64,000 bases of DNA, from the NCBI GenBank assembly GCA_964036195.1, contig OZ038456.1, forward strand, positions 1,674,001 to 1,738,000, given 5' to 3'. Below the pieces are notes generated by a model. That model worked only from the letters and a program-made list of their open reading frames with translations, was not told where the DNA came from and ran no database searches. The number at the start of each line of letters is the position of its first letter. The first letter of the stretch is position 1. This stretch comes from Sphaerolaimus hirsutus (taxonomy: Eukaryota; Nematoda; Chromadorea; Monhysterida; Sphaerolaimidae). Positions 24,221-34,233 of the stretch are shown here, piece after piece. Made by a program: the position numbers and the translations under genes.

Positions 24221-27200
24221 CCCTGTCGCACTCCTCAGGACTCTATCCGATGCTGAGTTCCTCTGAGCAGGGTTTTGAACAGGGTTTGATACAGAGTCTC
24301 TGTTTGAGCTCTGATTTCTGACATGTTTCTGGACAATTGCTGGGTCCAGTAGATCCACTTTGACTGTCACTGCTGTCTCTGGGATATCCATTGTCTTTGA
24401 ATTGATTTCCAACGGATACAATTGATTGAGTGGCCTGCTGACCACATTTCTGTTGGCAGTTCTGACTTTTGCTGAGCGAATCTGTCCATCTTTGCTGGGC
24501 TCTAACTGCTCGATGCGACCCATCCTCCATGCACCTCTGGGCATGTTCTCTTCATAAATCAGCACAACTTCATTCACTTTGGGTTCTTGAGTCGCTGTCA
24601 ATCTGCCATGTTTGTGTGTCACCTGAGTCCTTTCCCTCAAGCTCGGGATATACTCTTGATGCCACAAGTCCCAAAACTTATCCAAAGTTTGCTGGGTTGT
24701 CTCCCAATATTTCTGCAGTTTCGCTGCGTTATCCATTCTGGGCACAAATTCTCCATCTTTGTCTGCGTCAAACTGTGGTGCTCCAATTTGACCTTCCCCT
24801 GTCAGGAAGTCTTTTGGCGTCAGCACTCTGAGGCTCTTTACATCACCATAGATGTAAGAGATTGGCCTGCTGTTGATCACTGCTTCGACTTCTGGCAGAA
24901 GTGTCAACAATTCTTGCAGGGTTAACATTCTGTGCCCCACAGCTGCCTTGAAATGTTTCTTGGTGATACCCACCATTCTCTCATAGACACCTCCCTGCCA
25001 TGGTGCCATAGGAGTAGTCATGTTCCATTGGATTTGTTGTTGTGAGCAGTAAGTCTGTACTGCTCCACTTTTGACCATTTCTTTCCATTCTTTCCCAGTA
25101 TTAATGGCCTTGTCAGTGCTTGTGCTGAGCACTTTCTCTGTCAATTTGAATTGCGTCGCATTGTCTGAAATCACTGCCTCAGGCTTTCCGCGCCTGGCGA
25201 TGAATCTCCTGACTGCATTCAGGAATTCTTGTGCTGTCATGTCCAGCACACTTTCCAGGTGAACTGCACGTGTCACCATGCATGTGAATAAACAAATCCA
25301 CATTTTCCTGTGATCTTTGTCCACTTTGTACCAAACTGGTCCCAAATAATCCAAGCCCGTGTACTGGAACGGTCTGGCTCTCTGAACTCTGGTTTCTGGT
25401 AAATCTGGCATTGGTGGAAGCTGGTACGGCTTCGCTCCCAATTTCTTACAGGTTGGGCAGGTTCTCGTCACATTGTAGATTACCCGTCTGCCCTGTGTAA
25501 TCCAGTACTTTTGTCTGATCGCTGCCAATGTATGTTGCACTCCTGCGTGCATCAACTTCTCATGCTGGTCTCTGACGATCAACTGAGTCACTGTAGCCGT
25601 TGCTGGCAACAGTATGAGTGGCACTGTGACCTCCTGTGGGTCTGTATGCTCCATTCTGCCGTGGCACTTCAGGATTCCATCCTGATGCATTTGCACATTG
25701 AGCCATTTGATCAACTGCTGGTCTGCAGCTGCTTTCTTGCCATCCTGGCTGTCTTTGCTGTGGCCTGTTGCCAGAATCTTTACCACTCCTTTGTAATGAT
25801 TCTGTTGCGTCACTTTGATCCAATATTTCCACGCACTCTCTCTCTCTTCAATACTGATAATTCCCTGTGGTTTTATTGTACCACAGATACTTTTCATGAT
25901 TTCTGACAATCCATTCTGACTGTCATTTTTGCTGCGCTTTTTGTGTATCTGTCGCACAAATCTCATCACGTATACTGTTGCATCCAGTAACTTTGTCAGT
26001 GATGAGAATCTCTGAATCTCAATTCCCAATGGGTTGCTTTGCTTGCTTTCATCAGCTTGCACATTGCTGGCATCTGGGTCACTGACCACTTGCTGTGTGG
26101 CGCCCAGGTAAATTGGACTGGCTTTTGGGAACTTGAGCTCTTCTTTCTTGATTTCTGCCATTACTTCTGGCGTGACTGGCTCCACTTTTGGCTCTGGCCA
26201 CTCTCCAGTCATTAGCCATTCTGGCCCCTTCCACCACAGGTTACTGCCTTCCAACTTTGACATATTCATGCCTCTTGTGGCCATGTCAGCTGGGTTCTCC
26301 AGTCCTGCGATGTGTCTGATGTGCATGTTCTCTGTCTCACTCTGAATTTTCCTGATTTCATCCAATCTGTTTTTGACAAAACATGCCAGTGGCTTCGCTG
26401 TTGTCAGCCACTTCAGACAACAGGTTGAATCTGACCATACAACTGTTTGACTGAATTTGACATCCTTGAGCTCTTTGTGAATAAACTTTGACATTCTGCT
26501 GCCAATCAACATTGCTAACAATTCCAGCCGTGGAATTGTCACTTCTGGTTTCTTTGGAGCGAGTCTCAATCTGGAGTACAGCAGGCTTGATGTGCCGCTG
26601 TCATTTTCTGTTTTCTGGCATATGTATGCCGCTGCGCTGTATGCCATTGCTGAGGCATCAACAAAGATGTGCAGTTGTGCATCTGCACCACTCTGATAAT
26701 TCAGATTTCTGTTGAACTTGATCTGTCCAACCTTGAGCAATTCTATCTCTAATTGCTGCCAAATTGCTGTCTGTTCCTCAGACAGGGGAGTATCCCACTC
26801 TTTGGCACTTGGTCCTGAATGCCATAACGTTTGCAAAAATCTCTTTGCTGGCAGTAGGACAGGACTGACGAGTCCCATTGGATCAAAACATCCCGCAGTC
26901 ACCTTTGCAACTGTCCTTTTCGTGGGAAGTTTGATTTTCTGGTCAGTTTCTGATAACTGTGATTGCTGAACTGTCTTTGGCGTTTTCAGCCACATCTGGT
27001 CGCTCTCTGTGTCCCATTTCATTCCTAGGACTGTTGTGACAATTTCCTTGGCCACATCTGACTCTGCCAATTGCCAAGTAAAGCTCTTATTGTTGCTGTT
27101 CCATTCTCTCAGATTCATCTGTGCCTCTGTGAACAGCACTTTGGATTCCTGGTACAATTCGATTGCTTTCTGCTCTGTGTCCACACTGAGGATCAAATTA

Positions 27201-30200
27201 TCCACATACAGATTTTCATCGATCAATTTTGCATTTTCTGTGCCAGCTTGATTCAAGTGGTATCTGACTGTCAGCGCCAGCAGCGCTGGGCTGCAGATTA
27301 TACCAAATGGTACTCTGGCAAATCTGTAAATCTGAATGTTGTCCTCCATGGATGGTTTCGTGGGATCCTTGTACCACAGAAATCTTGTCACATCTCTGTC
27401 ACTGTCCTGCAGACTAATCTGCAGAAACGCTTTCTCTATGTCTGCGACCAGGGCGATTCCATGCAACCGGAATCGCATCAGCATCCCTACCAGCTGTGGT
27501 AGTATCACTGGACCGCGGTACATGCACTCATTCAAGCTTGGCATGCCTGGCGGTTTCGCTGAGGCATCATATACCTCTCTGACCTTTGTGGTAGTTTTCT
27601 CTGGCGTTATCACTGGTTGATGAGGCAATATATGGAACTTTCTGCCATCCATAATATCCTCTTGAACTTTCTCAATCACTCCTTGCTCCTCTTGCGTTTT
27701 CATGATTGTCTGAATTTTCTCCAGTAATTCTGGGTCTCTCTTGAGCCTGTTGGTGAGGTACCTGAACCTCTTGAACGCCATTGCTTTGTTATCTGGGAGT
27801 TCATGCAAATTCGGTTTGTACATGAACTTTACAGAGTATCGTCCATCTGGGTTTCTCTGTACACTCTCATTGAATTGCTTTATGGCCTCATCATCCTCGA
27901 CGAGGTCTGGCTGATCCATTATGCCAATGGTATCCAGTCTATCCATGTCTTTGACATTTGGTACAGGAGCAACTGACAACGGTGCTTCCTCGTACCACTT
28001 TTCTCTCTGAATTTGATGCACAATTGTGTTGACAACCACTGGATATGCACCATCCGTGGTCCATTGATTTCTGTTGCTCGTCAGCTGCCCACCTCCCATC
28101 AGCAATCCCAATTCTGATGGAATGACATACAATCCTGACGGAAGTCTGGTGGTGCTGGTGTTTCTGGACATCAAGTCCCAGAAATAATTCAAGCCCACTA
28201 TAATGTCTGGCTTGAACTTGCACTCTGTCCCTTTGTCCTTGGGAATTCTGTCTGCAAAGTAACTCTCATCCGGGAAGTACTTCTGCAGGTACTTTTCGTC
28301 CTGTTCTGACACAGGCACTTTGACTTGTTCTGTGGTCAACGTCGGGACCACATCAGCCACCATATCAACTTTCTGGCCATTTCTGAGCCGCATTCTGAAT
28401 TCCACTTGCTGTACTACTTTATAGTGCGGCTTTTCATTTCCGAATGTGTACACCTGGATGTGGTGTTCACCTGTACTCTTCAAATTGAGTTTCTTGGCCA
28501 CTTTCTCTGACATGTATGTTCCTTGGGATCCTGTGTCCAGGAACGCTTGAATCTGTAGTGGTGGCTGTTCAGGCTCCATCTCTGTATCCATTTCTGAAGC
28601 CTCAATCACGGTTCTGGCTGTCATCAACATTGACATATTCCTGTTTACTGACAGGTTCACTGACGTATTCTGTTGCTTTGTATTTGGTTCTGTGACCACT
28701 GTGCTGGATATGGTCTCTGTCTCTACCACTTCTGGTCCAGCTTCTTCCACAGTGACACAATTCACTGTGGCCTTTCTCTGTTGGCTCTGTGCTAGTCGAC
28801 CGGCCGTCGGCACAGACTTTCTGCCATTGTTTGCTGATTGCTGGCCATTCTGTTGACCATTCGCTCTGAACGCTGGAATTTGCCGTCCAGCATTTCCATT
28901 GCCATTGTCACCAAATTTCTCTGGGCACACCGCAGTGTGGTGCCTATTGGACTTGCAATAGAAGCAACTTCTCGTAAATTGACATTGATTCATGTAATGC
29001 CCTTTCTGCAGGCATCTCAGGCATCGCTCTGCCTTTGACAAAATCACTCTCCTTTCTCTGGCAGTTTTGAACTTTGGACACTTATCGTTAAAGTGTAATT
29101 GCTGTGTGTCATTGCAGAACACACACGGCCTCCCAGGATTCATAAATCCAGCCTGTGGTGCACTCTGACCATTCTGGATCACAGACATGCTCCCTGTGCT
29201 GGTCCTTGGGTTCTCTGGCCCTCTGAATCGATTCCCATTGCCTTGGAATCGATTATTGAATTGCTGTGCGCGTGGATTATTCCCGAATCCCTGGCGCGAT
29301 TGCTGAACTGGTGCCTCAGTTTGCTGTGCGTGCTGTACAGCCTCACTGAGCGCTAGCTGCTTGCCAAACAGCTTTCTGAATATCTCCACTGTCAAGGCTT
29401 CCTCAGTTCCCTGTTCCTTCTGGATTTCTCTGAGAACCTCGGGTGGCACTTTCTGTTGTAGCTGGCTCAACAGCATTGGATGTTCCACTGATTCACCCAG
29501 TGACTCCAACTGCTGGAGCAGTCTTTCAATTGCATCGAACAAAATTCTCATATCCTGACAGGTATTTCTGGCCTGTCGCAGCTTCATGATATTACTCATC
29601 AGCGTGTTTCTGACCACAACTGGCTGGTCATATCTCTTTTTGAGCATTGCAATTGCGGGTGCATAGTTCTCTGCGGTAACACTCAATCCACTGATCATGC
29701 CAAATGCTGAGCCTTTCAGCAAGCTCCTCAAGTATGAGAACTTGGAAATGTCCTCCAAATCTGTCCGATTGTGGATGTGGGATTCGAACATTTGCCACCA
29801 TGATCGAAATTTGACAATTTCCCCAGTAAACTGTTCCACTTCTAGTTTCTGTAATTTGACGCTCTTTGCTGTGGTTGCATTGGTTGAACTGGCTCCCGGA
29901 GCAGCTCCCTGAGCTGTCAGAGCCATCTGTGCAGCCATCTGCTGTATGAATGCTGTATTGACTTCATACATGGTATTTCCGCTCTGTTGCTGGATCATGT
30001 CTTGCAACTCTTCAATGTACACATTCATGGCTACCACTTTCTGTGTCACCAAGTCTGACATATTTGCATATTCCTCATATGAGTCTTGGTATATCTTCTG
30101 TTCTTGTTCCATCTGGTCGGGTTCGTCAATGTCCTTGACAATATCCCTCCATGCGTCAAATTGAGTTTTCACTGCATTCATTGCACTTTCCAATTTTGCA

Positions 30201-30397
30201 CCCTCCTGTTTGACAGATGCAATCACTCTTCTCATCTCTGTTCTCTTATCATCCTTTGATGCTTCCGCAAATAGTTCCAGGTCATACTTGGCAAATTCTC
30301 TTGCCAATCTACTTTCCACCCTGTGCTTTGCTGGCCCCAGGGTCTTTCTGATGTGACCCGTTGGCGAAACCATTTTCGCTGATGAATTTTCCTTCAC
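21659..30397 (-). CDS. Gag-Pol-Env polyprotein frame, 2912 residues
   Basis: One unbroken frame, unusual because gag, pol and env are commonly separated by frameshift, stop or splicing. Approximate residues: Gag 1-500; protease near 620 (DTGSQ); reverse transcriptase 925-1140 (YVDN near 1063); RNase H 1242-1340; integrase zinc module 1610-1660 and core 1675-1815; C-terminal integrase domain to about 1995; Env from about 2060 to 2912. The first Met (MKENSSAK) is followed closely by a second (MVSP) at residue 9, either of which could start. No premature stop, consistent with the near-identical LTRs. Env would need a spliced mRNA or processing by signal peptidase from the polyprotein. Confidence 0.93.
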   Translation of the reverse strand: MKENSSAKMVSPTGHIRKTLGPAKHRVESRLAREFAKYDLELFAEASKDDKRTEMRRVIASVKQEGAKLESAMNAVKTQFDAWRDIVKDIDEPDQMEQEQKIYQDSYEEYANMSDLVTQKVVAMNVYIEELQDMIQQQSGNTMYEVNTAFIQQMAAQMALTAQGAAPGASSTNATTAKSVKLQKLEVEQFTGEIVKFRSWWQMFESHIHNRTDLEDISKFSYLRSLLKGSAFGMISGLSVTAENYAPAIAMLKKRYDQPVVVRNTLMSNIMKLRQARNTCQDMRILFDAIERLLQQLESLGESVEHPMLLSQLQQKVPPEVLREIQKEQGTEEALTVEIFRKLFGKQLALSEAVQHAQQTEAPVQQSRQGFGNNPRAQQFNNRFQGNGNRFRGPENPRTSTGSMSVIQNGQSAPQAGFMNPGRPCVFCNDTQQLHFNDKCPKFKTARERRVILSKAERCLRCLQKGHYMNQCQFTRSCFYCKSNRHHTAVCPEKFGDNGNGNAGRQIPAFRANGQQNGQQSANNGRKSVPTAGRLAQSQQRKATVNCVTVEEAGPEVVETETISSTVVTEPNTKQQNTSVNLSVNRNMSMLMTARTVIEASEMDTEMEPEQPPLQIQAFLDTGSQGTYMSEKVAKKLNLKSTGEHHIQVYTFGNEKPHYKVVQQVEFRMRLRNGQKVDMVADVVPTLTTEQVKVPVSEQDEKYLQKYFPDESYFADRIPKDKGTECKFKPDIIVGLNYFWDLMSRNTSTTRLPSGLYVIPSELGLLMGGGQLTSNRNQWTTDGAYPVVVNTIVHQIQREKWYEEAPLSVAPVPNVKDMDRLDTIGIMDQPDLVEDDEAIKQFNESVQRNPDGRYSVKFMYKPNLHELPDNKAMAFKRFRYLTNRLKRDPELLEKIQTIMKTQEEQGVIEKVQEDIMDGRKFHILPHQPVITPEKTTTKVREVYDASAKPPGMPSLNECMYRGPVILPQLVGMLMRFRLHGIALVADIEKAFLQISLQDSDRDVTRFLWYKDPTKPSMEDNIQIYRFARVPFGIICSPALLALTVRYHLNQAGTENAKLIDENLYVDNLILSVDTEQKAIELYQESKVLFTEAQMNLREWNSNNKSFTWQLAESDVAKEIVTTVLGMKWDTESDQMWLKTPKTVQQSQLSETDQKIKLPTKRTVAKVTAGCFDPMGLVSPVLLPAKRFLQTLWHSGPSAKEWDTPLSEEQTAIWQQLEIELLKVGQIKFNRNLNYQSGADAQLHIFVDASAMAYSAAAYICQKTENDSGTSSLLYSRLRLAPKKPEVTIPRLELLAMLIGSRMSKFIHKELKDVKFSQTVVWSDSTCCLKWLTTAKPLACFVKNRLDEIRKIQSETENMHIRHIAGLENPADMATRGMNMSKLEGSNLWWKGPEWLMTGEWPEPKVEPVTPEVMAEIKKEELKFPKASPIYLGATQQVVSDPDASNVQADESKQSNPLGIEIQRFSSLTKLLDATVYVMRFVRQIHKKRSKNDSQNGLSEIMKSICGTIKPQGIISIEERESAWKYWIKVTQQNHYKGVVKILATGHSKDSQDGKKAAADQQLIKWLNVQMHQDGILKCHGRMEHTDPQEVTVPLILLPATATVTQLIVRDQHEKLMHAGVQHTLAAIRQKYWITQGRRVIYNVTRTCPTCKKLGAKPYQLPPMPDLPETRVQRARPFQYTGLDYLGPVWYKVDKDHRKMWICLFTCMVTRAVHLESVLDMTAQEFLNAVRRFIARRGKPEAVISDNATQFKLTEKVLSTSTDKAINTGKEWKEMVKSGAVQTYCSQQQIQWNMTTPMAPWQGGVYERMVGITKKHFKAAVGHRMLTLQELLTLLPEVEAVINSRPISYIYGDVKSLRVLTPKDFLTGEGQIGAPQFDADKDGEFVPRMDNAAKLQKYWETTQQTLDKFWDLWHQEYIPSLRERTQVTHKHGRLTATQEPKVNEVVLIYEENMPRGAWRMGRIEQLEPSKDGQIRSAKVRTANRNVVSRPLNQLYPLEINSKTMDIPETAVTVKVDLLDPAIVQKHVRNQSSNRDSVSNPVQNPAQRNSASDRVLRSATGKATATTSSLVMGMLCMVLMLTSVSESATLREAGKAYSEVFSRTYVLETSTVRPPSLAAHHGLPPLPSEWPPKSVREMQTYERFKDAIKDHPVEQVISSQSQKYQICTSGRHGHALTVPEEVQCHIPPRNFVKAMKVTLYAQRQIPQKEKAYRCYIRIKEIITHTSFWGAKGITGNFEKYQQVGVVACNYARIHKMFRGTPLVEMEPRVWTTNQTLNVEYSWCCHDKENVVSNFYMEEGTVASLDGKTVISDLQDFSQCRAMMGHCRDHNYGITVWDTENFKHQCAYERIGRFKSEISGQTIIVSKLQAAYSHSNKTKRPIGSECVPGDTYYTDQGGVFIQFDRREDVPVEWAMPGKIVEARESTISGTLYARLDDRNSKFQFLQHVVREMTQAQFAIVWHQLCQLRKNQLDMLTQLFRIDPTLGIRAMLGRQDVHAEWAGEAIMFWECKEVQPYIIYQTGKVGETCYKYTPMRLDKDGPLWFKSPGSRDLVEKSPEEDCSHTTPHLYRNEHGQWKSAHGMVHVTETPIEMTWKGQWQAFTFDAPHLFTNIVNRATNFMDVRGQIQRLQNLEHVQNQLIDYTADMSLDPRVIRNSIEGIGAGIGQTAAGIGKAYGHYISGVSKGYTNFMGGMLKGPFQVIINTIAMLLGITILIAGIVAAGYLWYNWRIATGKPVIPPCVYTCIWKCIVCPFKCIWLCFRAIRYTIKKSTQKETNYPQRKVRKTELRPAIKRRARSNSTQSVRFARRAETEDRMAKSLSTYVQPDESSADEGQVRARNRDSVHMPDIRKFTSRERAGSDTGNYLLHHQARSALASPTTGPATSRTPTTSRTTTFTTEATVETPLITLAPTTTSM
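24380..28600 (-). other. Pol region: protease, reverse transcriptase, RNase H, integrase
   Basis: The aspartic protease has AFLDTGSQGTYMS. Reverse transcriptase has VADIEKAFLQISL, RVPFGIICSPALL and ENLYVDNLIL (YVDN in place of YVDD). RNase H shows FVDASAMAY, PRLELLA and WSDSTC. Integrase shows the H-H-C-C module ending CPTCKKL, then catalytic D in GLDYLGP, D in ISDNATQF and E in GGVYERMVG, with 62 residues between the last two. The long spacing fits BEL/Pao. The C-terminal part (LIYEENMPRGAWRMGRIEQL) is the DUF5641-like tail. All key residues are present. Confidence 0.9.
28897..30397 (-). other. Gag region: helical N-part, DUF1759-like domain, zinc knuckles
   Basis: The N-terminal 150 residues are charged and helical. 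Residues about 183-330 (VEQFTGEIVKFRSWWQMFES and on) are the DUF1759-type capsid region of BEL/Pao Gags. Zinc motifs follow: a C-rich CVFCNDTQQLHFNDKC near 423, then two canonical CX2CX4HX4C knuckles, CLRCLQKGHYMNQC and CFYCKSNRHHTAVC, near 458-490. Gag binds and packages the RNA. Confidence 0.88.
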
Positions 30398-31565
30398 TGT
30401 TTCTCTTTATAGTGCGTCGCCTGTGACGCTTGGGACGCTTCTCTGCGTCTTTCTGTGTAGTGCTCTGTGCACCACGGATTTGTTGTGCCACGCACAATAC
30501 CAATGCAGTCCTACAGGCCCCTGACGTGTTCTCACGCGTTGACCTTTACTGCACTGGCACCAGGTGTGTTCCTAAAGCCCCTGACGTGATTGTTTACACG
30601 CGTTGACTTCAACACACCGGTCAAATCTACCTGGACAATAAACAATTTATTTGCCCAGCAGTGTGCGCCCAAAGAGGGTCCGTACACACTCTTTCTGAGC
30701 GCTCTGGCGCTCTTTCTGGCACGCCTGTGTGCCTTGTGACCACGCCGGCCACTTGCTTTCCTGAGCGGCTCCTGTGCCGCTGTGCGCAGTGCTGCGCTTG
30801 CCGTGTCACCTGTGACACGTTTCTGTGCACTCTGGTGCACTTTCTGATTCTGGGCAGTGTTTCTGTACACTGCTCTGCAATTGCGCCTGTGCAATGCAGA
30901 ATTTCTGGCACTTTTATGCTGTCTGATCTGATGGTACCGAGCAGGCACAGCGTGTATATTTGATGGGAGCTCCGCAAAGCTCCTACACGCTACCAAGTAT
31001 CCTAATACTTGGTTTTCAAATCCACTCTCTGTCAGCTACAGCCCTCTGTCAGCTTCAGCCCTTTGTACACTGATACCCCTACTTTTGCACTTCCGAGGTA
31101 TGAGTCCACTCTTACCCAGTGGAGCGAGGGACCTCCGCGAATGCCCAAAAACAGCCCTTTGACTAGCGTGGCTCTGTGGCGATCCTGTCTCCGTCAGGTC
31201 ACCCTCCCTTGGCATAGGAAGGACGTGCGAGCGGTCACTGGCGTCCGGATGTCCAGGAGCGTCCAGCGAAAGTTTGACCACCGTCCGACAATGACTCCTT
31301 GTCAAATGCCGGTGCCGCCCAGCGTCTAGCACCTTGCCAGAGCACTGGTGAAAGCTGCCAGGCTTGTCAGAACTCCAGTGTCCTCCGCGCGTGAGCGTAG
31401 AACCGCTCCCAGGATGTAGACAGGAGTGCCGTGACTTTGGCACAATGCTGTCTGCAAATCAACAGCCAACTCTCAGCCAAGGCCAATTGATGTTTAGCAG
31501 GACTTTTGAAGTTCTGCCAACTGCCGCACAATGTCCGTTCCGGCTTGGTGATAGCACAATGTCAT
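30398..31565 (-). other. Untranslated leader of the BEL/Pao element
   Basis: About 1.2 kb between primer site and gag start, GC-richer than the flanks and full of imperfect CTTTCTG/GCGCTC repeats. It contains an open minus-strand frame of 154 codons at 30532-30996, rich in Arg/Ala/His, overlapped by a 116-codon frame in another phase. Neither resembles a known protein; they may be chance frames in biased sequence, or a small upstream gene. Packaging and dimerisation signals would be expected here but cannot be read by eye. Confidence 0.6.
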
Positions 31566-31589
31566 GCAATCACCCTGCTCGCTGCGCCA
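31566..31589 (-). promoter_or_regulatory. Primer binding site candidate
   Basis: Directly after the 5' LTR the minus strand begins TGGCGCAGCGAGCAGG. The TGG start is what is expected opposite a tRNA 3' CCA. I could not assign the tRNA. No purine-rich tract is obvious next to the 3' LTR. Confidence 0.55.
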
Positions 31590-32887
31590 TGTGATGAAGC
31601 CACCGAAATCAGCGTCTTCTACCACCGAATCCGGCAACTCCAAGACCGTAGTGAGAAACGGCCTTTAGAGTGGTTGATTTCCCGTTGTAGCCGAACGTCC
31701 ACTTGTCGACAGCCAGGTTGAGTTTATTTCGTAGTTGTGTGTTGAGAAAGGGGGTTCGAATTGTTTCAGGTACTTTATTTGATCAGATACAGCCAAATAT
31801 AAAAGCGCAAAGCCTAGCGAGCTTCCTAGTCGAAGTTTCTATCGCTAGCTTATTTTCGTTCAGAAGCTTGGGGTCCGCAGACTGAAGTAAAAACTCTCAA
31901 AGTAGCTAAGACACGGAAATCACGTATAGAAAAACAACTACAGTAATTTCCTAATACAAATGCACAAATAAGACATAAATGCAACAAATAAACACATCTA
32001 GCCGAAACAGTTGCCTTATACTGCGCGTGCATACATTCAAATAATTATGGTAAAGAAATACCAGGTACAAATTGGGCTAATGGAAAAACTATTAATCTTG
32101 AGGCGCGAAGTCGGCAAACTCGGCCGATTTACTAATTTGCTTCAATTTGTCAGAAAACATTGACGCACATTGGAACTAATAAATTAGGGTTTGAAACTGT
32201 AAATAGTAGTGCAAATGTTCCTAATGACGTAAATAGAATAAGGTATATTCAACATGATAATAATAATCACTTCCTGGAAACGTATGTTGAATAGTCTAGC
32301 AAATTGGGACTTATTTGAGGTAAATGGGTATTGTAATTGAGCAGAGTTTATAATATATTCAATTGAGCAAGGTATTATAATTATTAAGTAAATATAAATA
32401 GTTGTGAACAGGGTTATGACAATTATACCTATGCGAAGGGCTTTGTAAAGTAAATGCTAGTTGCACGCAGGGCACCATTTCTCCATTAGGACGCTGGCCT
32501 AGATAATTACGCAGCACGTAAATATTTACAAGATTTGACTTTTGTAAACTGCAAGTAAACTATGCAAATGTATGTATAATCATGATCAGAAAATTACGGC
32601 GAGTTGAATGAGCCTAATTTTATATTAATACACCTAATAATAACATATTTGACCTTTTAACCTAAACATTCCACATAAACCTATCAATAACTTATAGAGC
32701 ACTTTCCTAATCGAATATTCTCCATGGGTAAATAATATAGTGCAGGAAATACAATTTGATATTTTGCGTGGTAAATAAATATAGTGCATGAAAAGTAAAA
32801 TAGTGCAAATAAGTAAATGTGCGAATATGAGCCTAATTATCAATTCTCTGTATTTCTTTATCCATCCATTTTGCCACGGTCAGCACA
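31590..32887 (-). repeat. 5' LTR of the BEL/Pao element
   Basis: 1298 bp. Only two base differences from the other LTR were seen by eye, around 31924 and 31989, so insertion is recent. In element orientation this LTR drives transcription leftward. No clear TATA box was identified. Confidence 0.95.
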
Positions 32888-32889
32888 CT

Positions 32890-33104
32890 GATGCACACAC
32901 TAGTTTACTAACAGTAAACTAAGAATTTGCTAAACTCATTTCTCGGCTTCTGAGCGCATCTGAGTTTACCGAAATGAGCTGTTCGTCAACTGCAGTTAAC
33001 GAAGATTGAAAATAACACATTCCGGTAAACTCAGATGCGCTAGGAAACTAAAAAATTAGTTTACCAAATTCTTAGTTTTCCATTAGTAAACTAGTGTGTG
33101 CATC
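32890..33104. mobile_element. Family J palindrome next to the retroelement
   Basis: GATGCACACACTAGTTTAC and complement. The LTR element inserted at its left edge: CTGAT is both LTR duplication and J flank. Confidence 0.75.
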
Positions 33105-33369
33105 GGCATTTGGCTGATTCTACATTGGGTTTTGTACTTGGACTACAGGGTTGGCAAAAACTCAGGAAAAAAATTACATAAAAAATTGAAGAATGAAATA
33201 AAATAATGAATAAAAAAAATAATAAAAAATTTTTACATTTACGATTGTAGTAAAGTGTATTTTTATACAATCAACTCCGTAATACAACTCAAATTTTTAT
33301 TGGATGGAACATTTTGATTAACAGAAAATCCATTAAAACCAGTTTTCCTCTAAATTTTTAAGCGATTTT

Positions 33370-33578
33370 GATATACTCGCCGGACATCAGAATTAGTATG
33401 GAAAACTACCACAACCCATCGGAATAATGAAGAAATCTATCGAAAATTTATACAGTTATTCATCACAATATTTCGTTTTTACAACAGAAAAGAATTTTAC
33501 GAAATTAATTACAAAATTTTTTTCATTTAATTTTACTAGGATTCTGCACATACTTTTCGGTCCACCCAGTACACTAAG
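33370..33578. mobile_element. T element
   Basis: ATACTCGCCGGACATCAG to TTTCGGTCCACCCAGTACAC, inverted relative to the 5608 copy. Confidence 0.7.
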
Positions 33579-33817
33579 TAAAATACTCAAGAAATTTTGC
33601 AGTCATTTTGAGAAATTTGCAATTACTCATTCAAAAGCTACAGTGACACTGAACTAGGAATGCAGAGAACATTGAGTAAACATTCATAAAATGATCTTTA
33701 CGACTTTTCTATGTGAAACTTTATGTTCATTTACCAAGGCCAGAAATTAGGTAGACCATTTTGAAGCACATTTTTACGACCTTCGGGCATGTTGCTATTG
33801 GACATATTTAGTTCATT

Positions 33818-34233
33818 TACCCTATTACTTCGAAATACCCCCAGGGGGTTTATTATTTTGCCAGTAAATTTTGAGAGGGGTTTATTCAAGGGTGGTGTAA
33901 AAACATTTGCCAAAAATTTTACGAAATTCCACATACTCTGACGTAGAAAAATGCACCTATGCCAAAGATGTATAAGTGTTTATGGACTTATATAACTGTA
34001 TATAGGTAGGTATTTATGCATAAACCATGCCCTAACGTCCCTCAGTCATTAGTTTGAACGTGTGCTCTACATTACTATACTGATCACAAACTGCGGTATT
34101 TGTCGTGTACATCCTTTTTACACTCTATTTGGGTGGGGGTTTTTCGAGGGGGTTTATTATGTTCCCAGCAAAATTTTAGGGGGTATTTCGAGGGGGTGTT
34201 TATTCAAGGGGGTTAATTCGAGATAATACGGTA
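33818..34233. mobile_element. Family A element
   Basis: TACCCTATTACTTCGAAATA to TCGAGATAATACGGTA; core TGATCACAAACTGCGGTATT. Confidence 0.75.

Larger units (their letters stand above)
20319..32887 (-). mobile_element. Complete BEL/Pao LTR retroelement with envelope gene
   Basis: 12,569 bp, read on the minus strand. Two 1298-bp LTRs flank one long gag-pol-env frame. The 5-bp target duplication CTGAT is at 20314-20318 and 32888-32892. LTR ends are TGTG...CACA. BEL/Pao assignment comes from the order protease, reverse transcriptase, RNase H, integrase, the CCHC-rich Gag and the D-D-62-E integrase. Nothing is broken, so this may be an active or very recently active endogenous retrovirus-like element. 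Confidence 0.95.

Noticed and set aside
27198-27209. YVDN instead of YVDD taken as a dead reverse transcriptase
   Set aside because: The first active-site aspartate and all other motifs are intact, and this variant is seen in related elements as far as I recall; no sign of decay elsewhere.
21659-30397. Dozens of frames antisense to or overlapping the retroelement coding frame
   Set aside because: Shadows of the real 2912-codon frame; none has independent motifs.
31566-31589. Primer site matching initiator methionine tRNA (TGGCGCAGCG)
   Set aside because: The resemblance is to the sense 5' half of that tRNA, not the complement of a 3' end, so it is probably chance.
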